Of a stretch of DNA of 64,000 bases, positions 1 to 11,172 are shown piece by piece. Position 1 is the first letter of the stretch. Each line of letters starts with the position of its first letter. The position numbers and the translations under genes are program-made. The DNA is from Triatoma infestans (taxonomy: Eukaryota; Arthropoda; Insecta; Hemiptera; Reduviidae), in contig JAAEAF010002672.1 of the NCBI GenBank assembly GCA_011037195.1, positions 1 through 64,000 on the forward strand, in the 5' to 3' direction. A model generated the notes under the pieces. It had not been told where the DNA came from, ran no database searches, and saw only the letters and a list, made by a program, of their open reading frames with translations.

Positions 1-59
1 TCTTCACAAAAAATCATTTAAGGGGACTTTTGAGAGAGAGGTGGGGTTATGTTTTCCTC

Positions 60-420
60 TAATGTACTATTTCAGTTTAACAATTCTGCCAACTAAATAA
101 TATTAGTTAGAATTATATAACATGTCACAATTCCCAGTTTGAAGAAAATTGGTTGACCGGAAGTGCGACTATACTGAATCGGTTTTACAGGTTTTTGTGA
201 TTTTTTGTATATAAAAGCCGACGGATATAAATACTAATAAGAATTGTAAGTGTGAAGGATAATTGCCACTCCGCAGTAAGAGAAAGTCTGTGAGTGTTCA
301 CGCTAGATTCTTTTTCTTATTCCGAGAATTTCAAGACGTGTTTCCGGTGTAAACTGAATTTTGGAAATTTAACTCTATCTCCATACATACTTCCTTTTAC
401 TAAGAGAAAGTAATAACAAA
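60..420. repeat. Copy of an unclassified dispersed repeat
   Basis: The stretch contains the recurring block in which a segment about a missing-T 'cccagtttgaagaaaattgg' type line is followed by a 'ccggaagtgcgac' core and, at its far end, an 'actaagagaaagtaa' tail. The same order of blocks recurs near 10.4, 25.8, 27.4, 49.9, 52.5-54.5, 57.4, 59.3, 60.8 and 63.2 kb. No coding capacity is visible. The class is unknown. The rest of 1-890 shows nothing recognisable. Confidence 0.6.
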
Positions 421-898
421 TATTTTGTTCAAAAGATCGATTTCAAATGAAATGAATCATCTATATTAATTTTAACTAAATGCTTTGCTAACCTTCATAA
501 TACGTACTGATAACTTCGTAATAACCTTGTTCTGATTAGAACCAATTACAAATAACTAAGGAAGTTTAAAACCACATATTCTTTTGTTATGTCCGGAAAA
601 TCGATCTTGCATGTATTTAATAACTTAGATTTTTTCTTAGTATTTTATATACATTAGTGATTTAAAAAAGAAAATACTTTCTGATGTAACATATTACTGA
701 CTATACACCATCTAGTGTCAATATTATACAGACCAAACTTGCCAATCAGTTTGGTGGTAGAGATATAATTTCAAACAAACATACAATAATAATATATTTA
801 TTAAACAAGTTCGCGCAGACACTCAGATGGCGACTTTCATCATTTCAAATTTAAATAATTCTATTTGTTGTAACTGTCCATACTCCATCCATATATAC

Positions 899-2189
899 CA
901 GGTGTGGCCAAACTTTAATTCCTTAGGGGCTACTTATTCTGTAAAATATAGTCTGCGGGCGACTATAAATATGGGCAACAATTTTGGGATTTTTCACAGA
1001 TATTTTAATAAATAATTAACAAGAATTTAAATTAAAAAAATATTATGGCAAATAAAGAAAACAATTATATTTTTTTTATTTTATGAAGCACAATAATATT
1101 TATTAAATTAAAAAAATTACAATGTAAAGAAATAAATACACAAATAAATTTTAGCAAATAAAGAAAAAAATAATAATTTTTTTTATTTTTTGAGATGAAA
1201 TACTTATTAACTTAAAAAAAAAATACATTGTAAATAAGCAAATTAATAAAAATGTTTAATTGGACGAAACCTGACATTGCATAAGTGCAGCAACTTTTTT
1301 TAAATTTGGCTCATATTAACTTAAGGCAATTCTCAAACATGATTCCAAATGTTGATCTGTTAATTGAGATCAATTTAATTGAGTTTTGTTTTGATCGCAT
1401 TCATAAATGAAAATGCGGATTCACATAAATATGTTGATCCAAAGAAGGCTTGAAACGTGCAACAATTGTCCAAATATTTGAATGTTTATCTTTATTTATC
1501 AGTTTCAAAAATTACAATCTGAAACCAGTGACTTAAGATTTATGTCGCATTTAATATTTATTATTTCTTCTTCAAGCCTGCTAAATTTGTAGTACCGAGA
1601 AAGTTGTTTAGTTTCTGAGCTACACTTTCAACATCCATGTTGTCATTAAATTGGGCAAGACAAAAAACTGGCAAAATATCTTCAAGTTCACTTAATGTTA
1701 GAAATCTTCTTTCGAATTCTTTTAGAAGCAGTGCAATAATATCGGCATATTTCTTGTAAGTTTTTTTTTTATTTTTAGACTCGTCACCCAGATTTTGATA
1801 ATGCTTTAAATCACGACGTTTTAATTGCATTGCAAGGATATTTAGTTTCTCTTTAAATGACTTCAAAATGCTTATCATATCTATTATTGTTTTACCTTTA
1901 CCCTGTAGTTGCAGATTTAATAAATGAGTGTAATTTTTTCAGTGACATCGCAGAAAAAAGCAAGATCAAGAAGCCATTCTTGATCATTTAAAAGTAAACA
2001 TTCATTTGCATTGTTCACCGGGATAAATACAAACAGTATGGGTACGTTGCACAGACAGTCTATAGTATTGTAAGAATAAATTATCGAATTAAGATTTTCA
2101 AACATTAATTTAAGTGAAAGCAAGTTGTTCAATTTTAGCTTCGCGGGCTACTTTCAGAACCTTTGCGGTCGACGTGTTGGCCACCCCTG
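899..2189 (-). mobile_element. hAT-type DNA transposon remnant
   Basis: The left end begins CAGGTGTGGCCAAAC and the right end, read on the other strand, begins CAGGGGTGGCCAAC, which is the usual hAT terminal pattern. The 8-bp flanks (atatatac on the left, atataatt on the right) are AT-rich and only partly alike, so a target duplication is possible but decayed. Between the ends lie a broken transposase-like frame (1561-2160) and AT-rich filler. The element is too short and too broken to be autonomous. Confidence 0.6.
1561..2160 (-). pseudogene. Broken hAT transposase-like fragment (GTF2IRD2/ZBED-like region)
   Basis: Two overlapping minus-strand frames give a run that resembles the middle of the domesticated hAT proteins GTF2IRD2, ZBED5 and EPM2AIP1. 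Seen directly: 'EWLLDLAFFCDVTEKI', then a lysine-rich stretch ending 'KLNILAMQLKRRDL', then 'YADIIALLLKEFERRF'. In those families the blocks lie in this order, upstream of the hAT dimerisation domain, which is absent here. There is a frame break near 1890-1920. It is a relic inside the hAT-like element and makes no usable protein. The family call rests on motif order only. Confidence 0.55.
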
Positions 2190-2349
2190 ATATAATTAAC
2201 TGATATATAATTATATACTGTCCATATATAGATTTCTTCATCACTATTTAGATGAATTCCAATATATTTTATTTCTAATTACAATATTATACTACAGAAT
2301 ATAAACTAACATTAAAAGGGACTTGATACGGACTTTGTAAAAATTATTA

Positions 2350-2667
2350 TTGTACAGTCTGCAGTACATTCGAAGAAGAAATATTAATTTATTTTTAAGG
2401 AAAATGTTTTTAATCGGCAATTGCCAGAGAAATTCTTTATTTGTTCTACATGTTGAAGACATTAGTGCTCTTCATCAGGAGCTCTTTAGGATAGAAGAGA
2501 GGTGTGTAAATTATGAACTAAAGATTAAATTCAGTGGCGAGATTAGCTCTTTGGTTAACCACGCGGAGATTACAGGATCGGTTCCGACAGTACTGCCCTT
2601 ACATTTTCTCGCTCTAGGAACTTTCCCCGCTTACTATACGAGAAGTATTTTCCGAACTTTAGGGTAA
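2350..2667 (+). other. Unassigned 105-codon open frame
   Basis: The frame has no ATG at its first codon and no domain I recognise. Its residues around 35-50 contain 'LHVEDISAL', which weakly recalls 'LHVEDWLTL' in the Polinton ORF at 34636-35151, so it could be a scrap of a Polinton-type gene. It is more GC-rich than its surroundings between 2540 and 2700, and it contains the left copy of the 25-bp repeat that recurs at 4442. It may be non-coding. Confidence 0.2.
2479..2503 (+). repeat. 25-bp direct repeat, left copy
   Basis: This 25-bp segment, running from 'gagctcttta' to 'agaagagaggt', recurs without a mismatch and in the same orientation at 4442-4466, on the other side of the densovirus NS1-like segment and inside the capsid remnant. 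The bases on either side of the two copies differ. It may mark a recombination or a filler insertion at viral junctions. Confidence 0.8.
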
Positions 2668-3199
2668 CTATAAGGGTCCTGAGGGGATGTGGATAGCATA
2701 GATTGTCCCACCGCACAGACGATAAAAAAAACAATGATTCAAGTAAATGTATGATTATAATAAATTATTACATTCTCTTCCGGTTGAAGAAGGAGGTTGT
2801 TGTAATCATGTCAAAAATTAGAAATTGAGTTTTGAGGTTCCTTAAATATGAAATATTGTTTTCGGTCAAAATCTACCAACCGCCATTAAGACTTTAATGA
2901 TTTTTTTTTCCCAGCTCTTTGCGATTTCCACTAAAAAGCTACAGTGGTTATCTGGAAGTGCCACTAAATACGTTTGTGATGTTTTGAACTTTCTCGATGA
3001 ATTTATACTAACAGGACAGATATTATAATAATAAACTTTATTGGATATAAGGTAACAGCCTTGTAGCAAGCAGTAGGGTACTATTACAATTCCCAAAAAC
3101 AAAATAATGATAATAATAATAAATTGTATACATATTATTCATATTATTATCAATTACTAACACATCCAATTAATAATTAATACCAATTAGTATTATTAA

Positions 3200-3945
3200 T
3201 AATTAATACATACAAATACAGATCCCAAAAATAAACAGATGAGTCGTCCGACAAGAATCCGGCCTCCATTTCCAGCAATATATCGAACATATTCAACATT
3301 AGAAGGGCGCTTCAGGTTGGCACCGATTCTGTCAAAATCCAATATCTAAAATTCCTATGTAAATTATTAAACCATCGAACAGATAAAATGAACTGTTTAT
3401 TAATATCTGGACCTCAAGTGTTGGTAAAACATGGTTTGCAAATATTATTTGGAAACTAATGATCAATACAGGATATATTGGAAATTGTAATAGATATTCT
3501 CGATTTCCGAGAATGTCCACGTAAAAATCTATTAATATTTGATGAACCGAATATAGAGCCAGCTTCCTTGGAAACATTTAAATTATTATTCGCTGGTACG
3601 CCGACACCAACAAATATAAAATATGAAAGAAAGAATTTAATAAACAGAACACCAATTATCGTTACCTGCATTCATGATCCTTCTCCACAAAACCCTGAAT
3701 ATAAAACACGTATCAATCGTTTTAAATGGTCATGTCCCATTGATGCATATATATCGAATTGAATTGTTTATACCAATAACTTTGAAAAGGATGCTGACAT
3801 CGCTCCTTCTACCACGCCAACAGCTATTACTGAAGAGGACTTTGGGGAAGCATATTCACAAACGATGGTTGATTTTGAAGAGGATAATACACTAACGTTC
3901 GAAGACATCATTTCAATAAACGAATGTGATGAAAATTTATTATAA
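3200..3945 (+). pseudogene. Endogenous densovirus-like NS1 (superfamily 3 helicase), broken
   Basis: In parvoviruses NS1 nicks and unwinds the viral DNA. Here only the C-terminal helicase half remains. A Walker A-like 'SVGKTW' lies near 3425-3440, a Walker B-like block 'LLIFDEPNIEP' near 3525-3555, and a motif-C-like block 'TPIIVTC' near 3650-3670. An acidic tail runs to a TAA at 3943-3945, followed by AATAAA at 3958-3963. These lie in different frames, so the gene has at least two frameshifts, one near 3420 and one near 3500, plus a break near 3760. The N-terminal nickase domain is not seen. The layout fits ambisense densoviruses: NS on this strand, capsid on the other, meeting tail to tail at about 3950-3996. 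Confidence 0.75.
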
Positions 3946-3995
3946 ATATTTATACATAATAAATAAAATACTATTTACATTCTTATATATATCTT

Positions 3996-4441
3996 TTATC
4001 CTGGTGCAAATCCTAAAGTACTATTATTATACATTGTATTAATATCATATTGTTTAACACCAAATAGCAGTTTGTTATGCGCATATATGGGATTAAGTAT
4101 ATAATCTTGATAATAATCAATCATCAATACAATTCTAGTTTTTATCTCCCATGTAGCACATGCAGTAACATATTCCTGCAATTCTTTATCAGGAGCATTA
4201 GTTTGAATTGGTAATTTACCAATATGCATAGATGGCTGAGGATGACCAAAATTTGGAGGAGCATGGTCTAATACACTCCAAATGTAAGAAGAACTGTATG
4301 ACAATGTTCTACACATTCACTAATACCATGTGTAACATCACTTTTTAACTGAATTTAATTTATTAATACGTAAAATTATTTCTATCAACCTGCTCTTTAT
4401 ATAATGAAATATGTTCACCACCCATAACAGCTACATGATTA
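3996..4441 (-). pseudogene. Endogenous densovirus-like capsid (VP) C-terminal part
   Basis: The frame from 4316 down to 3996 contains 'GHPQPSMHIGKLPIQ' followed by a beta-rich stretch that ends at a stop 50 bases from the end of the NS1-like frame. The Gly-His-Pro-Gln-Pro block is typical of the C-terminal part of densovirus capsid proteins. Between 4335 and 4441 another frame shows further capsid-like residues (a short 'MGGEHI' block), so at least one frameshift separates the parts. The capsid gene is on the minus strand, convergent with NS1, as in ambisense densoviruses. Most of the jelly roll is missing. Confidence 0.65.
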
Positions 4442-4466
4442 GAGCTCTTTAGGATAGAAGAGAGGT
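4442..4466 (+). repeat. 25-bp direct repeat, right copy
   Basis: Perfect second copy of the segment at 2479-2503. It sits at the junction between the two capsid-like pieces, where the viral reading frame is lost. Confidence 0.8.
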
Positions 4467-4495
4467 AATGCTATATGCATTACCCCAACTATTAA

Positions 4496-4985
4496 TTAAA
4501 TGTACATGTTCAAAAGCAAAAGAGCTATGCCAGCTTTTGCTGCACTTATATATTTTATATCACTATTAATTTTACTATTTGCACTAGACCCTGCATTATA
4601 AGTATCACTGTTACCACTTGTATCACGTTTAGTACGTTCTACTTCCATAGCGTGATTCTCTTCATGGGTACTTCGTGAGCTAATATATTCCCTGTAGTCT
4701 CTTTGCTGTGTATTCTCTTCCTCACTCTCTTCTTCTCCAAGTGGTTGTGGATGAGTGGATGTACTTGGTCGCGGTTTGAGCTGCTGTTGGTGGTTCACCT
4801 TGAGGAGAGTGATAACGTGCTCTTTTAGCTTCTTGTTTCTTTTTTTGTTTTCTTCCAAAACGCGCTTTTTGTTGACCGTAGTACCTTTTATATCCCCATC
4901 GAACATTTGCCTCGGTTTGAGGTTTTCCGTCTTTTCTAAGTTGTCCTGCAAATTAGGATATAAATTACGATTTAATATTCTTTTT
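4496..4985 (-). pseudogene. Probable N-terminal part of a densovirus-like capsid protein
   Basis: A 151-codon frame (4951 down to 4496) is rich in Lys, Glu, Ser and Thr. It has a proline/serine tract ('RPSTSTHPQPLGEEESEEE') and then a Gly/Asn/Ser-rich segment. Low-complexity linkers of this kind precede the jelly roll in densovirus capsids. It lies upstream, in the same orientation, of the recognisable capsid piece, and that position is the main reason for the call. The frame stays open above 4951 towards 4985, where it meets the LINE RNase H fragment. No phospholipase A2 motif is visible. The alternative is a LINE gag linker. Confidence 0.4.
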
Positions 4986-5002
4986 ACTAAAAATGTAAAA
5001 TA

Positions 5003-5531
5003 ATATAGCTCATTGGTAGCTTTGAATAAGCCAACTCTACATCTTCACTGCGTGAGGCACGCTTAGCCAATTTGTCAGCTCTCTCGTTACCACCAATGCC
5101 ATAATGAGCCTTAACCCATGCAATGCACACTCGAAAACCATGACTATCTCTATGCGCTACCAACTTATCCCGAATTTCCTACACAGCAGACTATGAATGG
5201 CTGGGTTGTTTATTGAATCGAGAGTAACCTGGCTGTCTGTCTTTATAAGTGCTGTGTTGGTATTCAAATTATTGCAGCTTGATAGAATCCAATTAAGAGC
5301 TCTAGCTATCGCCAAAAGCTCCGCTTGATTGTTTGAGCATCCATTTCTTAGCCTATATTGTCCTTCAAACACGACCCTCTCATCGATATATACAACGAAT
5401 GCCGCTCCCATATATTCGTTATTCATGCTTCCGTCAGTGTAAATCCCTACCTTATGATGGCAGTCTTCGTCGTGATCGTGCAGCTTCACAATTTCGCCTG
5501 GATGTCTCCAGCTATTGAATGGCAGAGGCAA
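5003..5531 (-). pseudogene. R1-type LINE, RNase H domain
   Basis: The frame 5531-5157 contains 'IYTDGSMNNEYMGAAFV' (first catalytic Asp), 'NNQAELLAIARALNWI' (Glu) and 'IKTDSQVTLDSI' (second Asp). It continues across a frameshift near 5157 into 'AWVKAHYGIGGNERADKLAK' at about 5040-5150, the H-x-G-N-x-x-A-D end of RNase H. This domain sits at the end of ORF2 in R1/I/Jockey-group LINEs. The fragment stops where the capsid-like frame begins, so one insertion has cut the other. Confidence 0.75.
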
Positions 5532-5559
5532 ATCTAAATCCTGTTAGGTGTACTGATGA

Positions 5560-6420
5560 TAGCCTCATTTTCCGCGCTTAAGGAGGTATTTGCTGGAAAT
5601 TTCTTTAATTTTTTGCTCAATTGGTACCACCTTACCAACTACACAAGCTGCAAGTACGCCTAAGGAAAAGATTACGATGACACTTGTGCAGTCGCAATTG
5701 ATTCAGGATTTCTGGCCACCACGCCGCATCAAATGCCCCTTCCACGTCAGCGATATCAACATTACTTTCTTTTTTTTGTTAAGTTTACTTTCTATCGTTT
5801 CTTTTACTTCCAGAATAGCATCCGTCGTGCTTGATTGTGGCCTGAACCCAAATTGGTCGTAATTAAGCTTCCCTCAGAATACAGTTGGTAAATTATCCTA
5901 TCAATCATAAGTTTCTCTAAGACCTTGCCTCCCTCAGGAAGAAATCTGATTGGTCTAAATTTTGTATATCTTTTATTTTTCAGGTTTTCTATCACACTCG
6001 ACTTCGTTTTGTAAGAATGGGATATCGTTTTCAGTGTTGCGCTTTTTCCAATTATTTGATCTAATCAACTCATGCTCCTTGAAGTCATCTGCTGTTTTGT
6101 CTTGAGGTATCAACTTTTTTAATAGATATTCATAAGTCTGCCATCAGATTTCGTTATTGTTGTAACTGTTTATATTTACCCATTATGGTTTTATAAATGG
6201 AATTCCACACGTTATTTTTATCAATGTCATTGCATGCCTCTTTCCATGTTTCAATTTTTGCTTTTCTTATCATATCCGAATATATTTTTTTAAATTCATA
6301 ATATTCAGCTTTTCGCTTTTCTCGTAAACTTACGTTCGAGTAAGTTCTTTGAAATAGTCTTCTTTTTCTGTTCGTCTTTTTCCTAACTTTCGTTAACTCA
6401 CTATTCCACCAAGGTACCAC
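5560..6420 (-). pseudogene. R1-type LINE, reverse transcriptase fragments
   Basis: Seen on the minus strand: a linker 'PWWNSELTKVRKKTNRKRR' (6420-6350), a finger block 'RPIRFLPEGGKVLEKLM' (about 5960-5905), and an 'EGAFDAAWWPEIL' block near 5700-5740. The last matches the A-F-D-x-A-W-W-P signature of R1-clade reverse transcriptases. The frames differ and the palm block with the catalytic YxDD is missing, so there is a deletion between 5560 and the RNase H fragment. Non-functional. Confidence 0.7.
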
Positions 6421-6953
6421 TCTCCTACGTTTCGTACATATCTGACAAAGTTTTGTGTAGACAGAGTAAGGTCTATGTAACTTTCCCCGTTTGAAGTCTG
6501 AAAAGTTGGAATGGAAGTATCCTCATTTAAAACAAAAAGCGATTCTTGCATTAAAAATGTTTCTAACTCCCTCCCACGATTGTTTGACAGTATATCGTAC
6601 CAGTAAGTAGAACGGGAATTAGAGTCCATACATATCAGACTAGGCACCGTTTTATATTCTTGTAAAACATTTCTCAATTTATTTAAGTTTGACGTTATGT
6701 CTGCAGTGTGATCGAAATAAGCACTAATCCCCATTAGTTTAAAACTTCCATATATTAGTTGTACCACTAAATATTCATCAGATACTTGTGAAATCAATAT
6801 TGCATCAATTTTTGGGTTCTTAATGATTATAGTCGCTCTTTTAATACCAGAACCAGACTGAAAAACTCTATAATTATATAGAAAACCTTTTATTTTATTT
6901 TCAAAATTGTAGGGTTCTTGTATGAAAGCCATGTCAATCCTTCTACTTTCCAT
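6393..6953 (-). pseudogene. R1-type LINE, apurinic-like endonuclease domain
   Basis: A 186-codon frame begins near the start of the endonuclease domain. It has 'IDMAFIQEPY' (metal-binding Glu), 'MDSNSRSTYWYD' (Asp-Ser-Asn block), 'NNRGRELETFL' and 'SYIDLTLST' (Ile-Asp-Leu-Thr). These are the landmark blocks of the endonuclease of R1/TRAS-type non-LTR retrotransposons, which nicks the target DNA. The last part before the usual S-D-H motif is cut short at 6393, where the frame shifts into the RT linker. Confidence 0.8.
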
Positions 6954-7141
6954 TACATTACATAAATTCGCAATCGCCTATCGAGATTTTTGAGCATTTA
7001 ATTGAATACATTTAATCAGGTTTGAAATATTTGTATTCATGTCAGATTATAAGTTGAGAAATTTGTTTATTTGCTTGTTTTATGTGTAAAACAAATAAGG
7101 CTCTAAGTAAATGAATATAACCTATATATATGGAATACAAC

Positions 7142-8178
7142 CTATCGTTGCATGATCGTGTTTTCCTTTTTCAACTCTATTAACCTCAATCTGACGGGAC
7201 AGTTCGAATTGAGTGCACTGTGGTTTATGTTGTACATAATTTTGTTTTTAGAAAATTTGTTATGGTTTATACAATTGCTACATTTAAAATGGATGCGGTC
7301 AATGCTACACTCTTGCAATGAGTGTGACTCGCTGCATAAAGGGCATGTAAGTACACTATTGCAATCTTTTTTACTATGATTGTACTTATTGCAATTAAAA
7401 CATTTACGGATGTAAATATAATCTACTATATGGCAAATTGTCCACATTATTTTAATTTTGTAGCTCTCAATCAGTTTAAATCGCACCTCGGGGAAAACGT
7501 CAACTATTAAATTTCTAATTTCCCTCTTTTTATTTTCCAGAATAAATCTTGGTTTAAATCCTTCCTCGTTTAAGTGTAATTCCGGGTTTTACTTTTTTAT
7601 AATAGATAAAACATTATTTATATCAATTTCTTCTGGGATGTTTTTTACCATCATTCTAGGAGTAAATTTTCAAACTTTAATTGCCTGTACTTGATCAAAT
7701 AATTTCGAATTAATATTGTTACATAAAACATCTATATCATCTTTACTATGAGTACATAGCCTTTATTTTTGCGCTGCTTTATTTTTTTATTTTTAGAAAT
7801 ACTTATGTTTAGGTTAGAAGGGTCGACATTATCTTTGCAAACTTTTTTCACATTACAGTTTTCATTTGTAGGCTTTATTATTGCCTTAAATACAGGTCTA
7901 CTTACCGATTTTGGCTTTACTTCCTTCTTCACAGCCTCACTATAAGAATTCGGCGACCGAGTGTTTGCCAACTGGACAGCCCGGCCAGCATTTAACTCTT
8001 CATTCAGAGTACGAGTAAATACTTCTTTTTTAAAGTCTTCAAATATTTCTTGAAGTACATTTACGGCACCAAGAAAATCTTGTCTTAACTCATTTTTTAA
8101 ATTTCCGCTTTTTTCCGTAACTTTTATAAGTTTTTTTATCGCACTGTCAAAAGTCACATCTCTCTCACTTTCCGCCAT
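7142..8178 (-). pseudogene. R1-type LINE ORF1 (gag-like, CCHC zinc knuckles)
   Basis: The ATG at 8178 opens a 148-codon frame rich in charged residues (7732-8178). After frame breaks between 7486 and 7732, a second frame (7486-7142) carries three zinc-knuckle-like units: 'CFNCNKYNHSKKDC', 'CPLCSESHSLQEC' and 'CSNCINHNK'. ORF1 of R1-type LINEs binds the RNA in this way. It lies directly upstream of the endonuclease, in the same orientation, so 8178 down to about 5000 is one degraded element. Confidence 0.7.
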
Positions 8179-8520
8179 CTTGTCGCCCCTGTGTGTGTAT
8201 GTGTTTTTTTTTTAAATATATATTTGTCAGCATGCTCCGTTTAAGTATTACATGCAATTATATACTGATCATTAACTGTTTACTACCATTATTATGAATA
8301 TCTCAATATCATCAAAGATATAAATATATTTGTATACAATTATTCTATTTATTTGTATAAAGTATATGACGTTATTATTTTATTATGATTATTTTATAAT
8401 TTTTATTTTATATTATTTTATTTTATTTTTTATAAGATTTATATGTATATTGATCTTGCAGTTATTTGTATTATTCCGTTAATGAACAGAATTAGCTCTC
8501 TAAAAGACTGAAAATAGCCT

Positions 8521-9140
8521 TTACAGATTTATGATGAATTCCGGCTGGAGTAGCGTTGATTTAGTTGGAGGCCAATGTACACCCTGCGTGACCACATGTT
8601 GCAGGAAATGTTGTCTCGCTTGCATTACGCTATTACATTCCCAGAGGAGATGGTCGACACTTTGGGATGAGACGAGGTCGCAGGAACAGACAGGACTCGG
8701 AGTGATGTTAAATCTATGGAGATATGCAGCTATTTTTCCATGGCCCGTGACAATTTGAGTCAGTCTGTAATTGATTTTAAAGTGCTCCATTTTTAGTCTC
8801 ATCAAGGTTGATGGGAAGAACTCCTTTGTCAGTTTGCCAGTCAATGAGTCACTCCATACCTCCTCCCATTTTTCTATGCTCCGCTGTTCAATTCATTCGT
8901 TAACAGCAGTTAAGGGAAATTTGCAGTAACTAATGGGAATGTTTTTGTCTTTAGAGACATCCTTAGCCAGCTTGTCGGCATGCTCGTTGCCCTCTATCCC
9001 GACATGAGCCCTCACCCCAGAGAAGGAGATGGAGAAATGCTGCTGAAGCCTTAGTAGGGTGAGTCTGGTTTTTTCTGTGAGTGGGAGGTGAATGTTAGCA
9101 TTCCCCATTGTGTTTGAATACAGTACCATATTACTGTTCT
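8521..9140 (-). pseudogene. Second LINE remnant: RNase H end and C-terminal zinc motif
   Basis: The frame 9129-8893 carries 'GVRAHVGIEGNEHADKLAKD', the closing block of RNase H. The frame 8844-8521 carries 'CSCDLVSSQSVDHLLWEC', the C-x-C...H...C zinc motif that ends ORF2 in the I/R1/Jockey group. A frameshift near 8885 separates them. It is a 5'-truncated copy of a different family from the one at 5.0-8.2 kb, since the RNase H sequences differ. Confidence 0.75.
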
Positions 9141-10369
9141 CTTAATTATTACACCGGTGCATTATTCAGTGCTCATCATTGCTTATATTAACGGGTATCA
9201 GCCTCCAGTTTACGCGTAATTAGACGCAAATTAATCATTCAAAAACACTTTTTATTAATAAGTTTGTACACAACACAATTTTACTCTTACCACTGCAAAT
9301 ATGCAGAATTCTCACTGGTACTACCATTGCAGAGATTACTATGAACAAGTAAAATAATATAAATAAGATTTATTACATATATATAAATATAAATAAGGCG
9401 TGTCAATATCTATGGGCATTTGCGCCCGGAGCCTTCTCAGTGCACTGCCCATCACTGGCAAGTGAGCTGAAAGGCTCTTAGGAAGAGAAAATCTAGATTT
9501 ATTGTATATAAATAATTTAATTGTGTACAGATATTATATTGTATAAATATACAAGTCAATAACTCTGATTAAGTTTGAAATATAAAAAAATAATGAAAAA
9601 GAACTATTAAATTATCATTTTAATTTTTAAGCATGTATTTGTGGGTGGCCGCCAACATTTATTGTAAACTATTAGTAATTAGTAATTCTATTTATACTAT
9701 AATCTACAGGTGTACATTTAATTCCATTAGCAGAAGTGAATGTGCTAAGGTTCCTATGATATTAGTGCACCTACTACAATCTAGTGAGTTTATGTGTAGG
9801 TCCATTACATCAAGCAAAATATTTATCTAGAAGTATATCTTCGACTATGAATATTATTGATGGTCCTCTGAACAGCAATTGCTGGTTTCTATGAGAATTA
9901 TTCTTTGATTATAATTCAATTAGCCACTCATTTCTGCACCGCATTCACGACGTTCAAGTAAGAATATGCTGAACTCACGACCTAAACATGTAATTCACAT
10001 TTTATTAATAAAGTTCATATTATGTAAGTTTGATATTCATGTTAATGATGCATTATTACAATTTTATTTTTTGTTAGTTGATTATAATAAATGAAATTCA
10101 TATTTTTTTCTTCCTTTTTTAGATAGTTTCCTTAGTTACTCCAGTAAACTACTACTCCAGCAAACTCTGGAGTTTAACAGGGTCTGGTACTGCAGCAAAA
10201 CGAGAATATGATTGTCCTATAACTGGTGTAACATCGTGCCCCTTTACATTCATAAAAAACCTGTTGTGAAACACTCACCGACTTTCCCTTATTCCCATCT
10301 TCAAACTTACAATTCTTGTAGTGTTTAATTAGTGACGCCATTTTTATGGAGAAAATCACAGAATACTGA
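9141..10369. other. No gene seen; one short dispersed motif
   Basis: The stretch is AT-rich with short spurious frames only. At about 9395-9480 lies a block starting 'aaggcgtgtcaatatctatg' and containing 'gtgcactg', preceded by an (AT)-rich run. A related block recurs at about 59130-59200, so it is probably part of another dispersed repeat. Confidence 0.5.
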
Positions 10370-10660
10370 AAAATCTACTCAGTAAGTCGCACTTCCGCTC
10401 AACCGATTTTCGTCAAACTGGGAATTTTGGCAACTTACATAATTCTAATTGTGTTTAACTTTCCCCAAAGTCCACATAAATAAATTTTCCCGGAGAAATG
10501 TAACAAGTAAAAGTTCATTATATGTGTAGTTAATGTCTAAAATTTCAAGAAAATCGTTGGAACCGTTTTAGAAAAAAATCAGAAAACTGAAAACTATTTT
10601 CAGTAAAACTCTGATGTGAATGCAATAGAAACTTTCTTTTACATCAGTAAGAGTAAGTAA
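10370..10660. repeat. Copy of the unclassified dispersed repeat
   Basis: The order of blocks matches the copies elsewhere: a 'cgcacttccgctcaaccgat' core, 'aaactgggaattttggcaac', 'tttcccggagaaatgt', 'aaaagtt', 'atgtgtagttaat', 'aagaaaatcgttggaaccg', and a closing 'cagtaagagtaagtaa' tail at 10645-10660. Confidence 0.7.
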
Positions 10661-11172
10661 TAACTAAAAACTGATGGCAGAAAACCTGTTGACTTAACTA
10701 CATAAATGTCATAAAGAGACTAGTATTGAGTAACTCGAGTGTTGTGACTGTTGAACAGTATAGACGTGTGTCTAAGTCTGTCTAGTTTTTTTATGATTTC
10801 AGCGTTTTTTTTGCGAGTTTTGTATTGAATTTTTGCAGAGCAGTGCAGTTAGTAACCAGCTATTATACTGTGTGAATAATTTTCTAAAATTGTGGTTAGA
10901 AGTGATAAAATAATTAAAAATAGCTAATTTTTTCTTTATACTTACATTTAAAGATACGAGAGTTCAAGTTCGTTATCAGTGCAAGTGGGGCGACTGATAA
11001 ACAAGCTAAGTGGAGTGGGAGAAAACCATAACTTCTCAGTCGACACGCCCACTCAACCACTTCAATTGAGTACAGAGTAATAGACAGACTTGACATAGCG
11101 AGCAGAAATTAAGAAATATTTTACCCCTTTGTTTTTCTGTCGTTTATCATAATTTCGTTAATGAACTGAAAA

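Noticed and set aside
827..1015. A 62-codon frame starting with ATG
   Set aside because: It crosses the end of the hAT remnant at 899, so it cannot be an old gene.
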